A DNA stretch of 64,000 nucleotides from Galerina marginata. Lineage: Eukaryota; Basidiomycota; Agaricomycetes; Agaricales; Galerinaceae. This document shows positions 20,731-32,349 of this stretch, piece after piece; the stretch's first letter is position 1, and each line of letters starts with the position of its first letter. Location: positions 1,488,001 to 1,552,000 of the forward strand of contig JAECYW010000018.1 of NCBI GenBank assembly GCA_023014335.1, in the 5' to 3' direction. A program made the position numbers and the translations under genes. The notes below the pieces were generated by a model that saw only the letters and a list, made by a program, of their open reading frames with translations, did no database searches and was not told where the DNA came from.

Positions 20731-22144
20731 TCAAGTGTAAAGATTGGTGACCCAAAGCACGGTCTTATCCAACGCCCAAGTGCCGCCATTGAACGCAATG
20801 GAATCAGTGAGTTTCTGAACAGCCCCGAAGCCCCCTTTACCGTCATTATACGCCACCAATACCGCATTCTCTCCGAACCCAATGATATCTGCGCATCCGT
20901 CGCCCGTCAAATCAACTACAAACCTAAGATGTCTTGCCCACTTGCCACCCCTGCTGGACCCCAAAGTCGTTGACGACAAGGGTGGCTTCCTGGAACGTGC
21001 CATCACCGTTGTTCAGCGAGACCCACACTCCGGCAGTCGCCGAAACCGATGATGTCGCCGCGTTTGTTGCCCGTAAGATCTGCGACAACTCTGACGTGTT
21101 TGTCGACACTCCAACCCTGGGCGACCGATAAATTGTCGACGACCATATTGGCGGGCCCCAACGATCCACTACCGTCGTTGAGCGACACCCAAACACCCGT
21201 ATCTCCAAAGCCAAGGATATCGGCTCGCCCGTCTCCTGTGAGATCAGCCACGACTCGAGGGTGTTTGTCGACCAGCCACCCGGCGCCGATACAGAAGCTG
21301 TCACTGATGGATTGGGCGGGTTGGAAGGTCCCGTCGCCGTTGTTGCGGCCGATGTAGACATGATTTTCGCCGAAACCGACGACGTCCAAAAGGCCGTTCC
21401 CAGTGACGTCTGCGAGGAAGCGCAAATGCCTGTCGAGCCTCCATGTGGTGTTCCAGCCAAAGTCGTTCAGCGCAAGTTGCGCCGGTCCGAAACCGCCGCT
21501 TCCGTCATTGAGCGACACCCATATGCCTTGATCGCCAAAACCGATGATATCGACATACCCCTTGTTCCTGATATCAGCAACGAAACGGAGGTGCTTCTCA
21601 ACGCGCCAAGTCGCCAGCGTTGTAGCCCAAATTTGTTAAGGACGAGTTTGGGAGGATCCTGGAAGGAGTTGTTGCCATTGTTGACCGACACCCAAACGCC
21701 TTCCTCGCCGAACCCAACGACGTCGGTGGACTTGTCTCCCGTAGTGTCGCCGAGGAGACGGACATGTTTATCGACTTGCCAGTTACCTGCATTGAGGCCA
21801 AAGTTTTCAATGACCGGTACAAGTTGGAGGTTGACAGAGTTGCGAAGGATGATGACTCCGTCAACCCCAAAGCCGATGATGTCAGCGATTCCTGGGCTCG
21901 CGGCGGGGACTAGACGAGTGAAACGGCCAAATGAGTGAAGTGTAAAAGAATGCGAGGACTTTTATTGCGCTACCTGGTAGAGCCTGGCTGATAACTACTC
22001 CTGGGCTCGCGGTCGAAACGGTGGGTACTAAACGGTTGAAGGACCAAGTCAGTAAGGTATAAACACGAATTTGCGGACTTTTGTTGCCGTACCTGGCAAG
22101 GCAGGGGGACCTGGTAGAGCAGGGCTGGTAACGTTGTTGGCCAT
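20731..22144 (-). pseudogene. PVL-type seven-bladed beta-propeller lectin, frameshifted
   Basis: Seven repeats of about 48-60 residues carry the FG-GAP-like pattern, for example ADLTGDGRADILGFG, each followed by VWVSLNDG or a variant. Order and N-terminal VVISQALP match the Psathyrella velutina lectin type, a seven-bladed propeller that binds GlcNAc and sialic acid. The repeats are not in one frame: single extra bases near 21609, 21627, 21046 and 20932 each shift it. Without sequence error this is a pseudogene. The 5' end is spliced: ATG at 22144, then two short exons behind two similar introns, an apparent intron-plus-exon duplication. The upstream region is shared with the avidin gene. Confidence 0.82.
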
Positions 22145-22224
22145 TTTGCTACGTTTTTATGAGCTTGTGAGGTATTGTATTCAGTTCTGTGAACTTGAAT
22201 GCTCGTCGTATTCGAATACTACAA

Positions 22225-22233
22225 CCTTTTATA
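22225..22233 (-). promoter_or_regulatory. TATA box of the lectin pseudogene
   Basis: Minus-strand TATAAAAGG lies about 80 bp upstream of the ATG at 22144. The identical 9-mer is at the avidin promoter (37560-37568). Confidence 0.6.
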
Positions 22234-22249
22234 CTATTCACGCCGATCC

Positions 22250-22530
22250 GCATTTGATGGGAATTACCCTTTGTGGAATCGTGGACCCGAACATACTCGA
22301 GTAGATTAGATGGGAATTGCGTTTAATGAATCATGGACCAAACAATCGACAAATAGGCCATGGGCACAGTCATCTAAATTTAACGGAGGTCGAGCCCTAG
22401 ACACGGATTTACTGATCAGCTTCTCAGTGCACGAACTAATGACAGAATTCTTTAATTTCCGCGATCTATCGACGGTGAAACAATGAATGTATGAAGCTTT
22501 TGAGGTATTTTTGTTGACTGGTGCTTCTTA
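22250..22530 (-). repeat. Upstream module of the lectin, shared with the avidin gene
   Basis: Ordered blocks shared with 37570-37790: AACGGAGGTCGAGCCC (versus AACGGCGGTCGAACCC), CCGCGATC, and GAAGCTTTTGAGGTATTTTTGTTGA (versus GAAGCTTTTAAGATATTTTTGTTGA). Orientation relative to the downstream gene is the same at both loci. Confidence 0.72.
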
Positions 22531-23739
22531 AAATTCCACCTTCCGTACAAGCTTTTGCTCTGCACTGGCAACAAGGTCGATCTGCGTGTGGCTTACTCGC
22601 CCCACTCGCCCCTATTCCAGAGTATCGTTCGCATAAGGTTATTATTTTTTGGTTGTTGCAACAGCTATCGGTGTAACAAATATGACAGGTCAAAGGCAGT
22701 TCCTGGGGATGATCACGTTCCAGGCTTACCGCTTGTTCGATTTGTTTGTTCAAGGCGAAAGCAGCTCCCGGATGCATATTAGTTTGTTTACTTCTTTAGC
22801 TCTAACTTGTGTAAGTAATTTAGGATGGGCGAGATTCTTGTTCAGCACATGGCGGCCTGAGTTTCGAGATCGAAGGTCTCTGGAATTTCTGCAAATTCAT
22901 TGTATGATTGTGTTCGAGAGTCAGGGAAGCTAATATTCCTTCCTGCCGCATTTTCGATCCCACGTCCATCTTCCCATGGTCGAGTTCAAACGGTCATGAC
23001 CCGGTTATCTTACTTTCTAACTGTCCTGGAAAAATACGAAAGCAGTAAAATATTAAGATTCTGCAGTTACAATGCCCCCTTTCCCCCAAACAACGAGTAG
23101 TGAACGTTATCTAATGCCACATCTCTTATCCCACGGCCCAGTTCGTGCTGTACATGTTCGGAATCGCCTCTTTGGTAATGCCTCACGAATGCCTTGGATA
23201 ATATGTGCTCTAACACGCCTGACTCAGATATCTAAGACTTCTAAGCCCAAGAAGTCGAGGACATGCTACTAACCTATTCTTCACGCCAAGATGCCAATGC
23301 GCTAAAATTGGCGCCGGTGATATGAGCACCCCGGAAAAAACAATTGAACATTCTCAAGCTTGTCGTCGTGTTTGCTTTAAGAGTGACAGAGAAAGTCTTA
23401 CATTAGCTTGTTTCCACGTAAAGCAAACACTGGGCCTGGACTGGTCGACGTCGTTTGTATGGGAACTTATTCTTCCACCGAAGCCAGAGCAAGCGAAATA
23501 TAGCCTATAGTAGTGCTGATATTCTTGTCGGTACTGGTACGAAAAATTTGACTCGCAGCTGTAATTTAGGCTGTCAATTGAAGAAGAACAATAGGAATAT
23601 TTTACTGACAGTTTAGTTAAAGGGTGTCTGCTGAAGCTTTCCACCTATACACTACGCCACTTGTCCACGGAGCCGAACAGTTGAGTTCGTTCGAATGATA
23701 TGCGTCGCTTATCATCTAGGACTTCAGGATTCTCAGGCT
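22531..23739. other. No gene seen
   Basis: Only short frames. The segment 22722-22790 (TTTGTTTGTTCAAGGCGAAAG, then AGCTCCCGGATG) resembles 24763-24835, so part of this area is duplicated too. Confidence 0.4.
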
Positions 23740-24180
23740 ATTCGTTGTAGGGCTAGAGGGGGGAGACACACTGTTCACTTTTGCTTTGAGTTGCATTGAA
23801 TCGGCGCTAATTGTAACTCGCCACAGATTCCTAAATCTAACGGCACAAGCTTCATCATATTCTCAATGTGTGGACTATTAAGTAACGGCGTTTCGCACTC
23901 CGCGATGCATGGTCAATTAAATAACTCCGTGAAGCTTTTGACTGCTTTTGAGCTATATGTAAGGTTATATCTTGCCGATCAAGCATTCGTACTTACATGT
24001 GCATCTCTCCATTTAAAATACCCACTCTTCGCCCACTGAAATAAAGTTTTGCTCCCACACTTGCAAAATGGTCGATCTTCTGCCAGTGCAGCGCTACCAT
24101 TCACGTCATTTTTTACCAAAGGTCTGGAGCCATTGCCAAAGCTGATTCTGCAGCACAAGGTCGTTCAACGGTTCTCGCAG
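23740..24180 (-). repeat. Orphan avidin/lectin upstream module, copy 1
   Basis: 23745-23818 resembles the avidin 5' flank at 37465-37535 (GCTTTGAGTTG, GTAACTCGC). 23880-23945 carries CGTTTCGCACTCCGCGATGCATGG and AACTCCGTGAAGCTTTT as at 37710-37760. No avidin or lectin coding sequence follows on the minus strand. The part from 23824 is repeated directly at 24297. Confidence 0.7.
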
Positions 24181-24296
24181 GTCGCTAAAATTCGCAAGGT
24201 TCACTCTACATATGCAACGATGCTCTAATCCTCATTATGTGGGGATGACGCGTTATTGAATTCTAGACCCAAACATTCGGCAAATGGGAGATAACC

Positions 24297-24655
24297 ACAG
24301 ATTCCTAAATATTAATCCAACGGCACAAGCTTCATCATATTCTCAATGTGTGGACTGTGGACTACGAGTATTAATAGGGACGGCATTTCGCACTCCTCGA
24401 TGCATGGACAATTAAATAACTCCGTGAAGCTTTTGAGCTATATGTATATGCATATCTTGTCGATCAAGCATTCGTACCTGTGCATCTCACCATTAAATTT
24501 AAAATACCCACTCTCCGCTCACTGAAATAAAGTTTTGCTCCCACACTTTCAAAATGGTCGATCTTCAGCTGCCTGCAGCGGTATCATTCACGTCATTTTT
24601 TTAACCAAAGGTCTGGACTCTGGAGCCAAAGCTGATTCTGCAGCACAAGGTCGTT
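24297..24655 (-). repeat. Orphan upstream module, copy 2 (direct repeat of 23824-24180)
   Basis: Shares ACGGCACAAGCTTCATCATA, TTCTCAATGTGTGGACT, TTTCGCACTC, GATGCATGG, AACTCCGTGAAGCTTTT, GATCAAGCATTCGTAC and AAATAAAGTTTTGCTCCCAC with copy 1, displaced by about 473 bp, with small indels. Confidence 0.8.
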
Positions 24656-25106
24656 GTTCTGGCAGGTCGCTTTCGCAAGCTTAAGGTTCACTCTATGCCG
24701 TGTTCTTAATCGGGACCTCTCCCTCTCAGATCGCACGCCCAGAAGAGAAGGTGTGTTCTTTCCTGACTTACCACTGGCACACGATTGCGTTGTTTGTTCA
24801 AGGCGAAAGAAACTCCCGGATGGGCATCACGATGATTCTATTCTTCAGCCTGAGCTTCGAAGTGCACAAAGTCGCACTATGGAGATCTCTCTAAACATTG
24901 GTCGCCTATATTAGGCGCACCAGTCCGTGTTATACAGTACAGTTTTACTTCCGTGACTCATTATCGGTCATAGATTGTTCTGTATCCCTATTCAGCTGTG
25001 GATGACTGGTAGATCCCATTTCGAGCGTACTGTTAGGTCGACTTCCTACAGAAAAAAAAAGTAAATAGACGTGAGTAACTGAGTTTGTGAAAATAGCATG
25101 AGGCAC
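24656..25106. other. No gene seen
   Basis: Contains the partial duplicate of 22722-22790 noted above and no open frame with features. Confidence 0.4.
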
Positions 25107-25990
25107 GACCATCTTATCTTATCTGATGTTGCTTGGGCGTCTTATTTGGTACTTACGCCTGAAGCAAATACTGTAGAATTTCGACCAACTCTTCATGGAT
25201 TTGGACTTTTTTTTTTGCCAAGAGGGCCGAAAAATTTTCTTTTGATTTAAGGCGAATAAAAAAAAAGACTTGCTTTTCTGTTGTGACGTGTGACGTGAAG
25301 AGTTGGTCGGAATGGTACAGTACCTGATTTTGAACAGCCAATTCTCCGAGTCGGGATCCGTCTCCAGCCTGCCTCGTCTTTTATCATGCACGTCGACGAG
25401 TACTACCAAGGCACTTTCTCCAAGCCTGACCGTGCTGACCGTGCAAGTCTTCGCTATCACTACTCAAGTACTCATAACTTCATTCCAAACTGACTCGGAC
25501 CATGGTCGCAATTCCGAATCATCTCGAAGCTCGAGTCTCCACCCTAGGCTCTCCGTGGTCGTTATTCCGTCTTTCACGGTTTGAAGGACGATAGGTACGT
25601 GTCAAGTCCCAGCTACGAGTAACGCGAACGTTAATCATGCTTCTCTTTGGTCTTGCAGCATCTCTTCCCTGTTGAAAGTCATCAGGGTGATTGCGACTAC
25701 GAGTACGACGGTCCTTATGCAGATGTTACACGAGTCGCGAATGCTGCCAGTGCCTCTACTTCAAGCACACGACGTCGACTATATCGCGTCATCTATGATT
25801 GTTGACCTCTACCCCGCCTCCCCAACGCGTCATCGCACCTGTTCAACCCAACTGAACATGCTGCTTACAGCCATATCGTCCTCTATCCACCTTCGTCCTT
25901 CGTGACCTCGCCATAACCACGCGTTAAGCAGGATGTATGTGGGCAGGAGGTGGTGGAGAATGAGAATGCGGCGTCGATGACCATGCCCCG
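25107..25990 (-). repeat. Dispersed repeat FRR, copy B (interrupted by a MITE)
   Basis: In reverse orientation it matches copy C (32350-33110) over about 700 bp, including the TATCAGATAAGAT core, the GTATTTGCTTCAGGCGTAAG block and the GTCAGGCTTGGAGAAAG block. Further matches are ATCGTCCTCTATCCACC and GTGACCTCGC. The 150-bp MITE at 25171-25320 splits it. Confidence 0.72.
25171..25320. mobile_element. 150-bp Tc1/mariner-type MITE
   Basis: Inverted ends CTGTAGAATTTCGACCAACT and CTGTACCATTCCGACCAACT differ at four positions, and the match continues inward (CTTCA). TA flanks both sides (25169-25170 and 25321-25322). The unoccupied counterpart in FRR copy C (reverse complement near 32970) reads GCAAACACCTGATTTT, matching GCAAA-TA-CCTGATTTT here. 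A TA duplication is typical of Tc1/mariner-derived MITEs. It has no coding capacity. Confidence 0.85.
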
Positions 25991-28900
25991 CCCACGATCT
26001 TCCTCGCACGAGCACAAGCCGGCCATTGTCCAGCACACATGCCTACTCCAGCAGGCACTCGGCGGAGGCTCGCTCCCCATCGACATCTTCGATTGGACCA
26101 TCGGAGCACTTGTGTTATTACGATTGTCCGCTCCCGCTCATGCTCTCGCCCCACCACTTCTGCTTGACGTCGTTCGCCGCCCTTTCTCTTCCTCTCAGGG
26201 GCCCCGCTCGGGAATCAACAAACTTTTCCTTATGTTATGCATGTAGGCGGGCTGCCTCAAGCTCTAGCAAGTAGGACCAGCAGTGGAAGGCCGTACCTGC
26301 CCACTCTACGGGTTCGAAAAACTGGCATTCTTTTGCCAAAAACTCACCAGTGCGATCGATCTCACCTTCTGGTTGCCTTCTGGTTCCATTCCTGCTTCGA
26401 TTTCTTATCCGTCACTGCCTGTTCAGTATACGAAGCACTGCTGTTAGAAACAAAGCGACGAAGGTTCAAATTAGGATGTGCGTTTTCAGGCAGTGATGTT
26501 GTCGGGCTGCTGTTTGACTTTGCGTTACATGCGTATCTTTTTGCTGGCCACCGTTCCTCTCCTCCAACTTTTCAAATTATCGATTCAATTCTTCTGGCGC
26601 GTTTTCGATTGCGGTCTCGATATTGCCGTGGACTTTCCCGCTCAGCGTGAACCCCGAAATTCGACGCGCCTACAAAGGGGTTCAGCCTGCCGAGACGCCG
26701 TTGTCTTGGTCCAACGCCGACACGCATCCAAGTTACGAGTCCCCTTTAGGGAGTCGTTTTTGTAAACCCAGGATTCGTCGCGCAATTATACCGTGGAAAT
26801 TCCGGTCGTATATATGGAATTTTTATATTGCAAGCCCCTATAAACCCTGGATGAACGCGCGCCGACCAAATACGTCATGCCGCTCTGCTGCTGGGTCCTT
26901 TTTCGTGTTTCCGCTCTCCCTTTGTGATTCCATTCTACTCTCCCTTTGCTCTCCCCTTGGCTCCGCGTTCTCTACTTCGAGATCTTGTCGATGTTGTGGT
27001 GCAAGAAACCGAATCAAAGATTGCGCTTCTCACGGCGGCACCTAGTAGGTCTACCCATGCTGTTCACCACCGAAGTCGCCCTCTCTCCGTCGGTTCACTT
27101 TAAGTTAACGCAGCTCATCGCAAACGATGCTTGCCCCCCCCTCCACATGAATTCAGGATATACCCACCAAATCCAGCTCGTCAAATCATCCGATAGCCCG
27201 TCCACTAACGCCCAATACCCCCAGGTCACCATCGACCTCCCCACCAATGACCAAAACCAGCAACACGTCGAATTGAAGGCGCGTCGAAGGGACTCTTCGA
27301 GGTTGTCTGGTGGTTCAGTGGATGGAGGACGCGCCTAGTTAGGTAAGCGATCTTGTTCTCTTCAAGTTGACATTGAACTTTGCCCTTTTCGATAGCCTGT
27401 CATCCAAGTCCCGTCTCAAGTCCCGCGTCTTTTCTCTTCGCGATGCAACTGCTGTCAGCTTCACTGGATGTCTGTACACGTTTACGACCACCGCGATCCG
27501 CCGCGCCCGTGGCATATGATTCCGAAGCAGGTCTCTCAGTCTCAGTCGGTTTGGTGGAAAATCTGGGGCCACCAAACCGCGTCATCATCAAAGTCGCGTC
27601 CATGTACACCGACGACCCTCCTCGCTGGCAGGTCCCCTTAGCATCCGCAACGAAGCTATAGCATGGGATAGATTCTTTGTTCTTTGCTGACTCTCTCTGC
27701 AGTCAACGCTTTTTAGTAATCCCTTCCTCATTCGAGCGCAAAACTTATTCTCCGCCTAATACACAGATTGAAATATTGATATCGATGCATCAATCTTACC
27801 CGAAATCGGGTGCTGGTGGGTAACACATCACATTTTATTTCTCGTCTTGTTCATCACTCTCTGGTTTGGCTCTTGGGTTGTTACTGAAATTTGAATCAAG
27901 AACCGAGCTCCGAGTCCTCCGTGAGGAGGGCAATGTATTTAACTGATATCAGGTACGAAGTTGCTTTATCCTGCAGTAGTTTTTACCTGATATTGAGTCA
28001 CGGAGCCGAACCTATTGCCTCCAAGCTGCTTCTAGCGTCAGTTTATGCCCCAAGCAACATTGTTGAACTTAGAAGTGGTGGCTGAGTTTTTGTTCGTAGC
28101 CTTCGCCAATGAATCTAGCATTTGAAATCCGTGGCTTAAAACGCGTAGACTGTGGTTGTAGCTGCGAGTCGCAAGAAGGCCACAAGCCCAGCCCAAACTT
28201 TTATTCCATGTAGAGACCGTTCATATTTTAGATAAATACAGTAGGACAATACACGTACAATGTCGATCTCTGCTGACGCCGAGCAGTTATATTTAACCTC
28301 AATGCATAACTGTGGGGACGAGTTTTTGCCGCGCAAGGCGTCGGCCCGCAAGCCAAGTCAAACCATTACACAAGGCGCAATGGCGCAGGATTTTTATGGA
28401 AAACATGATTAGAAGAGGTATAGAAATGGACAAATTTTCAATCCTTCTTTTATCATGTCAGAGCAACATAAACAAGATAAAATCTTCATAGAGTAAGGGG
28501 ATGAAATTTTGATCGCATCTCACCTTGCGGCATACTCACGAAAATAGATTTGAAGTCTTCAATAGTGTTTTTTCTTAGGAAGAAGAGGTGTTGAAAATTT
28601 AATGTAAGTGCCGTCATAAGACTCGAAATCTCCAACCCCGATTTATTTCGACAAAGAACACGTTGCAGATTTATAATTCTCAATACCTCTCCCTTTGTTT
28701 TCTCTTTGTCAATTTCTAAAAATAGTTTAAATCTTGATCCTGTCTTCGATTGAATCTTCATTTCCCAAAGACATCATGTATTTTCTGAGAAAATCCTTTA
28801 AGTTTTTTACGTTGCTTCCTTCGATCAAAAGACACCGACAAAGATTTCAAATCTCGATGAGGGATTTTATTTTGCTTCGAGAGCTTTTGGAAATTTCATC

Positions 28901-29443
28901 TTTTCGATTGAGAACGACTTGTAGATTTATTATTGGCTCCCATCTTCCTGAGATGTATTGAATATTTGTCCATTTATTTACCTCTTTATAGTGCGTTTTC
29001 CGTGAAAATCCCACTCCCTTGCGCCTTGTGTTAGGTGAGGAAATAGACACCCCTCCTCGTTTTATCCAAGCGCCTGCTCCGTTCGTTCATGTCCTAACGT
29101 CGCAGGACATTTATTGTATTTCAGACATAAGACTAGGGTACTCGCTTATAATTACTCTAAGATAATATACTCCCTGTCAATAATAGTACAAATTTCCCTT
29201 GTTGCTTGTAGCATTCGCACTGCATATACTCGAGTGAGTCTACCGAGACACGGACCACCAGTATTGACGTTGGTGTCGGCGGTACTCAAGTCGCAGTGTT
29301 TGACTCGTGTACTACACGTGTAAAATGGCCGGCGGTTGTGCCGAAATTTGGTCAATTGCAGTTTTCACGATTTCTTGATTCGTATTCCTCACAACGACAC
29401 TGCCTTCATTGACATAAACGAAGTGCTTGTAATCGTATCCTTT
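25991..29443. other. CT-rich, then AT-rich region; no confident gene
   Basis: 26000-27700 is pyrimidine-rich and gives long open frames on both strands (for example plus 26237-26650 and 27380-27661) with no recognised domain or signal peptide. 28450-29050 is AT-rich with an imperfectly repeated AACNACTTGYAGATTTAT block (near 28660 and 28915). No LTR pair or reverse transcriptase motif was seen. Confidence 0.4.
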
Positions 29444-31120
29444 ATGGCAGAGCTGAAAACCACAGAGTCTCTGGGTTTAACGTCTCCTTGTCGGCCTCTT
29501 TCTCAGCATACCGACCAGAAACACGACAATTTCTCTAGGCCCAAATCACCGATTCTCAGCCTCCACAACGATATTCTATGGTGGATTTTCTGGTTGAATG
29601 CAGATATGGAGGACGAAACCGTGGAAAAAGATGGAATAGTAGCAATTGATACACTCCGGTATAGCTCTCAAGTCTGTTCAAGGTGGCGACAAATTATCCT
29701 GTCGTTTTCATCACTCTGGGGCCAGGTCATCAACCTCTCTCATCTTGAGCACGAACACTGGAGGGAAGAAGTCCTACAAAGAACTGGCAGGTCGTTGCTT
29801 TCTGTGTTGTGGGGTTATTCTGATATAGCATGTCTCTCTGAGAACGTTGCCGCAGAAATTCTCGAACGTAATTGGGATAGGATCCAATGGCTTGAACTCG
29901 ATTTCAATAGCAATGGGTGGATGGACGACTTCAACATCGCGCAGTTTTGGGAGATTTTTCGGCGTCCTTCAGAGGTCCTTGAAACCTTTCGGATCATCTT
30001 TGAACGCACGGATCGAGAACGCGCACCCATTCTTTCCCCCTCCGACTTCAACGTCTTCAATAACCTCGCTCCTGCCTTGCGTGCATTTTACGCTCCCAAT
30101 GTCAAGTTCGATCTGGATGCTCCATGGTTAACAAACCTTCGATTTCTTGCCTTGAACGGTCAGGTATCTGCCTACGATGTAATCCAAGCAATCCGACACA
30201 TGCCACTTCTTGAAAGCCTGGCAGACGAGACGTCCAACGCCATCGCCTGCACTGGAGATGCGCTCTCTTTGTTGCCACAAATCACTGCCTCTTCAATTAA
30301 AGTAATCACACTCGATTCGTCTTTGGATATGGGCCCGTATATGGGCTTCCTCGCTCTAATAAAACCAGCTGCCGGATGCTTCCTGAGGTTTAGTCACGTT
30401 GGCAGGACATTCGATGCGCAAACATTGAGCTTGGCCAATCGAGTTCTGCACACCTACTCCAGGTGTTGTGATTTCCCGCGTGCAATCAACATTTGGCTCG
30501 ATTTGTATCCGAATTACTTCAACTTTGAGGCCATAATTCCTCACAAAGGACTGTTTCGTTTCAAAATCAGATACTATACAGACCTTCCACGCGATATCAT
30601 CAATTCCTTTTTAACAGCTTTACCTTCGGTTAAATTTCAAGATGCTGAAACTCTTGTCCTTAGCATCTCACCGTCGATTTTCAAACCTTCTGACAGCAGA
30701 ATCACCCAATTCATTTTATCGGTCTCCTCCGTCGAAACTTTGATCATTAACCCCGAAACCTTGGCTCTTCTGCTCAAACTCCCCGTTGACAGCCTGGCCC
30801 GCTCCTTTCCACTCCTCCACACAGTTCAAATCAGTTTCTACCTGCTAGGAGAAGAATTGTTGACCATCAAGCAATTTCTCACATCACGATTTTCAACAGA
30901 TCGGCCGGTTGATGTTCTTTCTATACCAATTGACATTGATTCCCACACGGACCTACGATCCCTGGACGAGTTTAATGGTCTCACTATAATTCTTCGACGC
31001 GGAGGCCAAGAATACGAACATACCTGCGGGAACGGCCACATTGACGACCTTCTTATCCCGGCTAGACGACTGCGGTATTCTGATTCACTTTCTTCGGAGA
31101 GTTCATCCGATGGCGAATAG
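29444..31120 (+). CDS. F-box-like protein (agaricomycete type)
   Basis: A single uninterrupted exon of 558 codons. The start ATG at 29444 is the first in frame; upstream codons in the open frame lack ATG. Residues about 40-110 match the degenerate F-box common in Agaricomycetes: ILSLHNDILWWIFWLNADM, then SQVCSRWRQIILSFSSLWG. Next comes WREEVLQRTGRSLLSVLWG and a long leucine-rich region with no strict LRR register. F-box proteins usually link substrates to SCF ubiquitin ligases through Skp1; the substrate is unknown. The tail is Ser/Glu/Asp-rich. A paralogue of the same architecture lies at 41925-43569. Confidence 0.82.
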   Translation: MAELKTTESLGLTSPCRPLSQHTDQKHDNFSRPKSPILSLHNDILWWIFWLNADMEDETVEKDGIVAIDTLRYSSQVCSRWRQIILSFSSLWGQVINLSHLEHEHWREEVLQRTGRSLLSVLWGYSDIACLSENVAAEILERNWDRIQWLELDFNSNGWMDDFNIAQFWEIFRRPSEVLETFRIIFERTDRERAPILSPSDFNVFNNLAPALRAFYAPNVKFDLDAPWLTNLRFLALNGQVSAYDVIQAIRHMPLLESLADETSNAIACTGDALSLLPQITASSIKVITLDSSLDMGPYMGFLALIKPAAGCFLRFSHVGRTFDAQTLSLANRVLHTYSRCCDFPRAINIWLDLYPNYFNFEAIIPHKGLFRFKIRYYTDLPRDIINSFLTALPSVKFQDAETLVLSISPSIFKPSDSRITQFILSVSSVETLIINPETLALLLKLPVDSLARSFPLLHTVQISFYLLGEELLTIKQFLTSRFSTDRPVDVLSIPIDIDSHTDLRSLDEFNGLTIILRRGGQEYEHTCGNGHIDDLLIPARRLRYSDSLSSESSSDGE

Positions 31121-32349
31121 TACCTACTAGTTTAGAATGGTTTCTCGCAACTATAGTATATGGCGATTCAGATTAGTAGCCTTTGAAATGTCAATCTTAG
31201 TTAATATATAGAGAGCGAGTGGTGATACGACTCGTTGTGTTGCTGAACAAGACGGCACTAGCTGGTAAAATCAATATCGGATGACCAGGTGAACAAAAAT
31301 GTAATAACGCACACTCACCTGCATATATTTAACGAAATGTTACGGCGGCATTGAACATCTATGGCCATATAACAGACGATTTCCAAAGGACTCAAGAATT
31401 ATATATACAGGCTACTGTGACGCCAGAGCCACCATAACCAAAAATCTCCTCAATCCCTAGATCATCGTCCCCATTCTCAAGTTCCTTTCCTTTTCGATCC
31501 TGACCTTCCTGATATGCAGGCAGATGTTATTCTGATATCGCATATATTACTCGACCGCCTTTACATACCGTAATTTGACCGCGGTGGCCATTGGCCTACG
31601 CCCTGACGCAGCACCCCAAGAAACGCACATCCTAAATTCCGATTTTACATGCTCGTGAGGAGGCAGGGTAGATCCGCATCCACAGTTTGACGAGGCCTCG
31701 ACAGATTGAGGAGAACTCGTTAATACGAGCGGATGTACGACAGGCCGTTAAGAGATGCTCGGCGCCGATGCTTATGTCGTGTCCTTCATACAGCAGGCGC
31801 TCGTGGAGATGGTGCCGCAGCTGAACCTGAGCGGGTCAAAGATGGATGTAGGTTTGAAAGGTGGAAAAAAACAGTGGTCGCTTGCCTGCTAGTACCCTGG
31901 TACATACGCGTACGCGTACGTGTAAACGTGGCAGCCAGCCTGCAGGTTTCCCATGCCGTCCATTGGAGCTGGTCAGTCCAACGGCAGCGGCAAAGCGTAG
32001 ACATGCAATATGTAGGTGAGGGCAGGGGAACAAATATGGCCAGCTGTCAGCGGTGCTTGTCGAGCATCCAGAAGTCCAAGTTCGAAGTCTGGGCACGTAG
32101 ATATACATCGATGTACTTGCTCGTCGAGGTCGAGGACGCCGATGATGACGAAGCGAGGAGGAAGACGCCCTAGGAAAGGGAAGATGCCAATAAGATGAAG
32201 GACAAGAGCGCCGATACGCATTAGAACTTGAGTTTGAGGTCGATACTGGAAGCATGAGCTTGAAGGTTGAACCACGTCACGGTACGTCGAGTGCTTGGCG
32301 GTGACGACAAAGCCGTCTGCCGCATGCTGGCTGTGACGCTGCGCGATAG
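31121..32349. other. No confident gene
   Basis: Frames at 31733-32173 (+) and 31786-32255 (-) overlap antisense and have no features. A short self-complementary ACGCGTACGCGTACGTG run is at about 31908-31922. The right end adjoins FRR copy C. Confidence 0.35.

Noticed and set aside
23640..23700. tRNA-like TGGCGTAGTG box A on the minus strand
   Set aside because: No matching box B, anticodon arm or acceptor stem could be found, so neither a tRNA nor a SINE head is supported.
26237..27661. Series of plus-strand ORFs suggesting a gene
   Set aside because: CT-rich composition, overlapping antisense frames and no domain or consistent splice chain.
25990..29440. Possible LTR retrotransposon
   Set aside because: No LTR pair, primer-binding site, or reverse transcriptase, integrase or protease motif seen.
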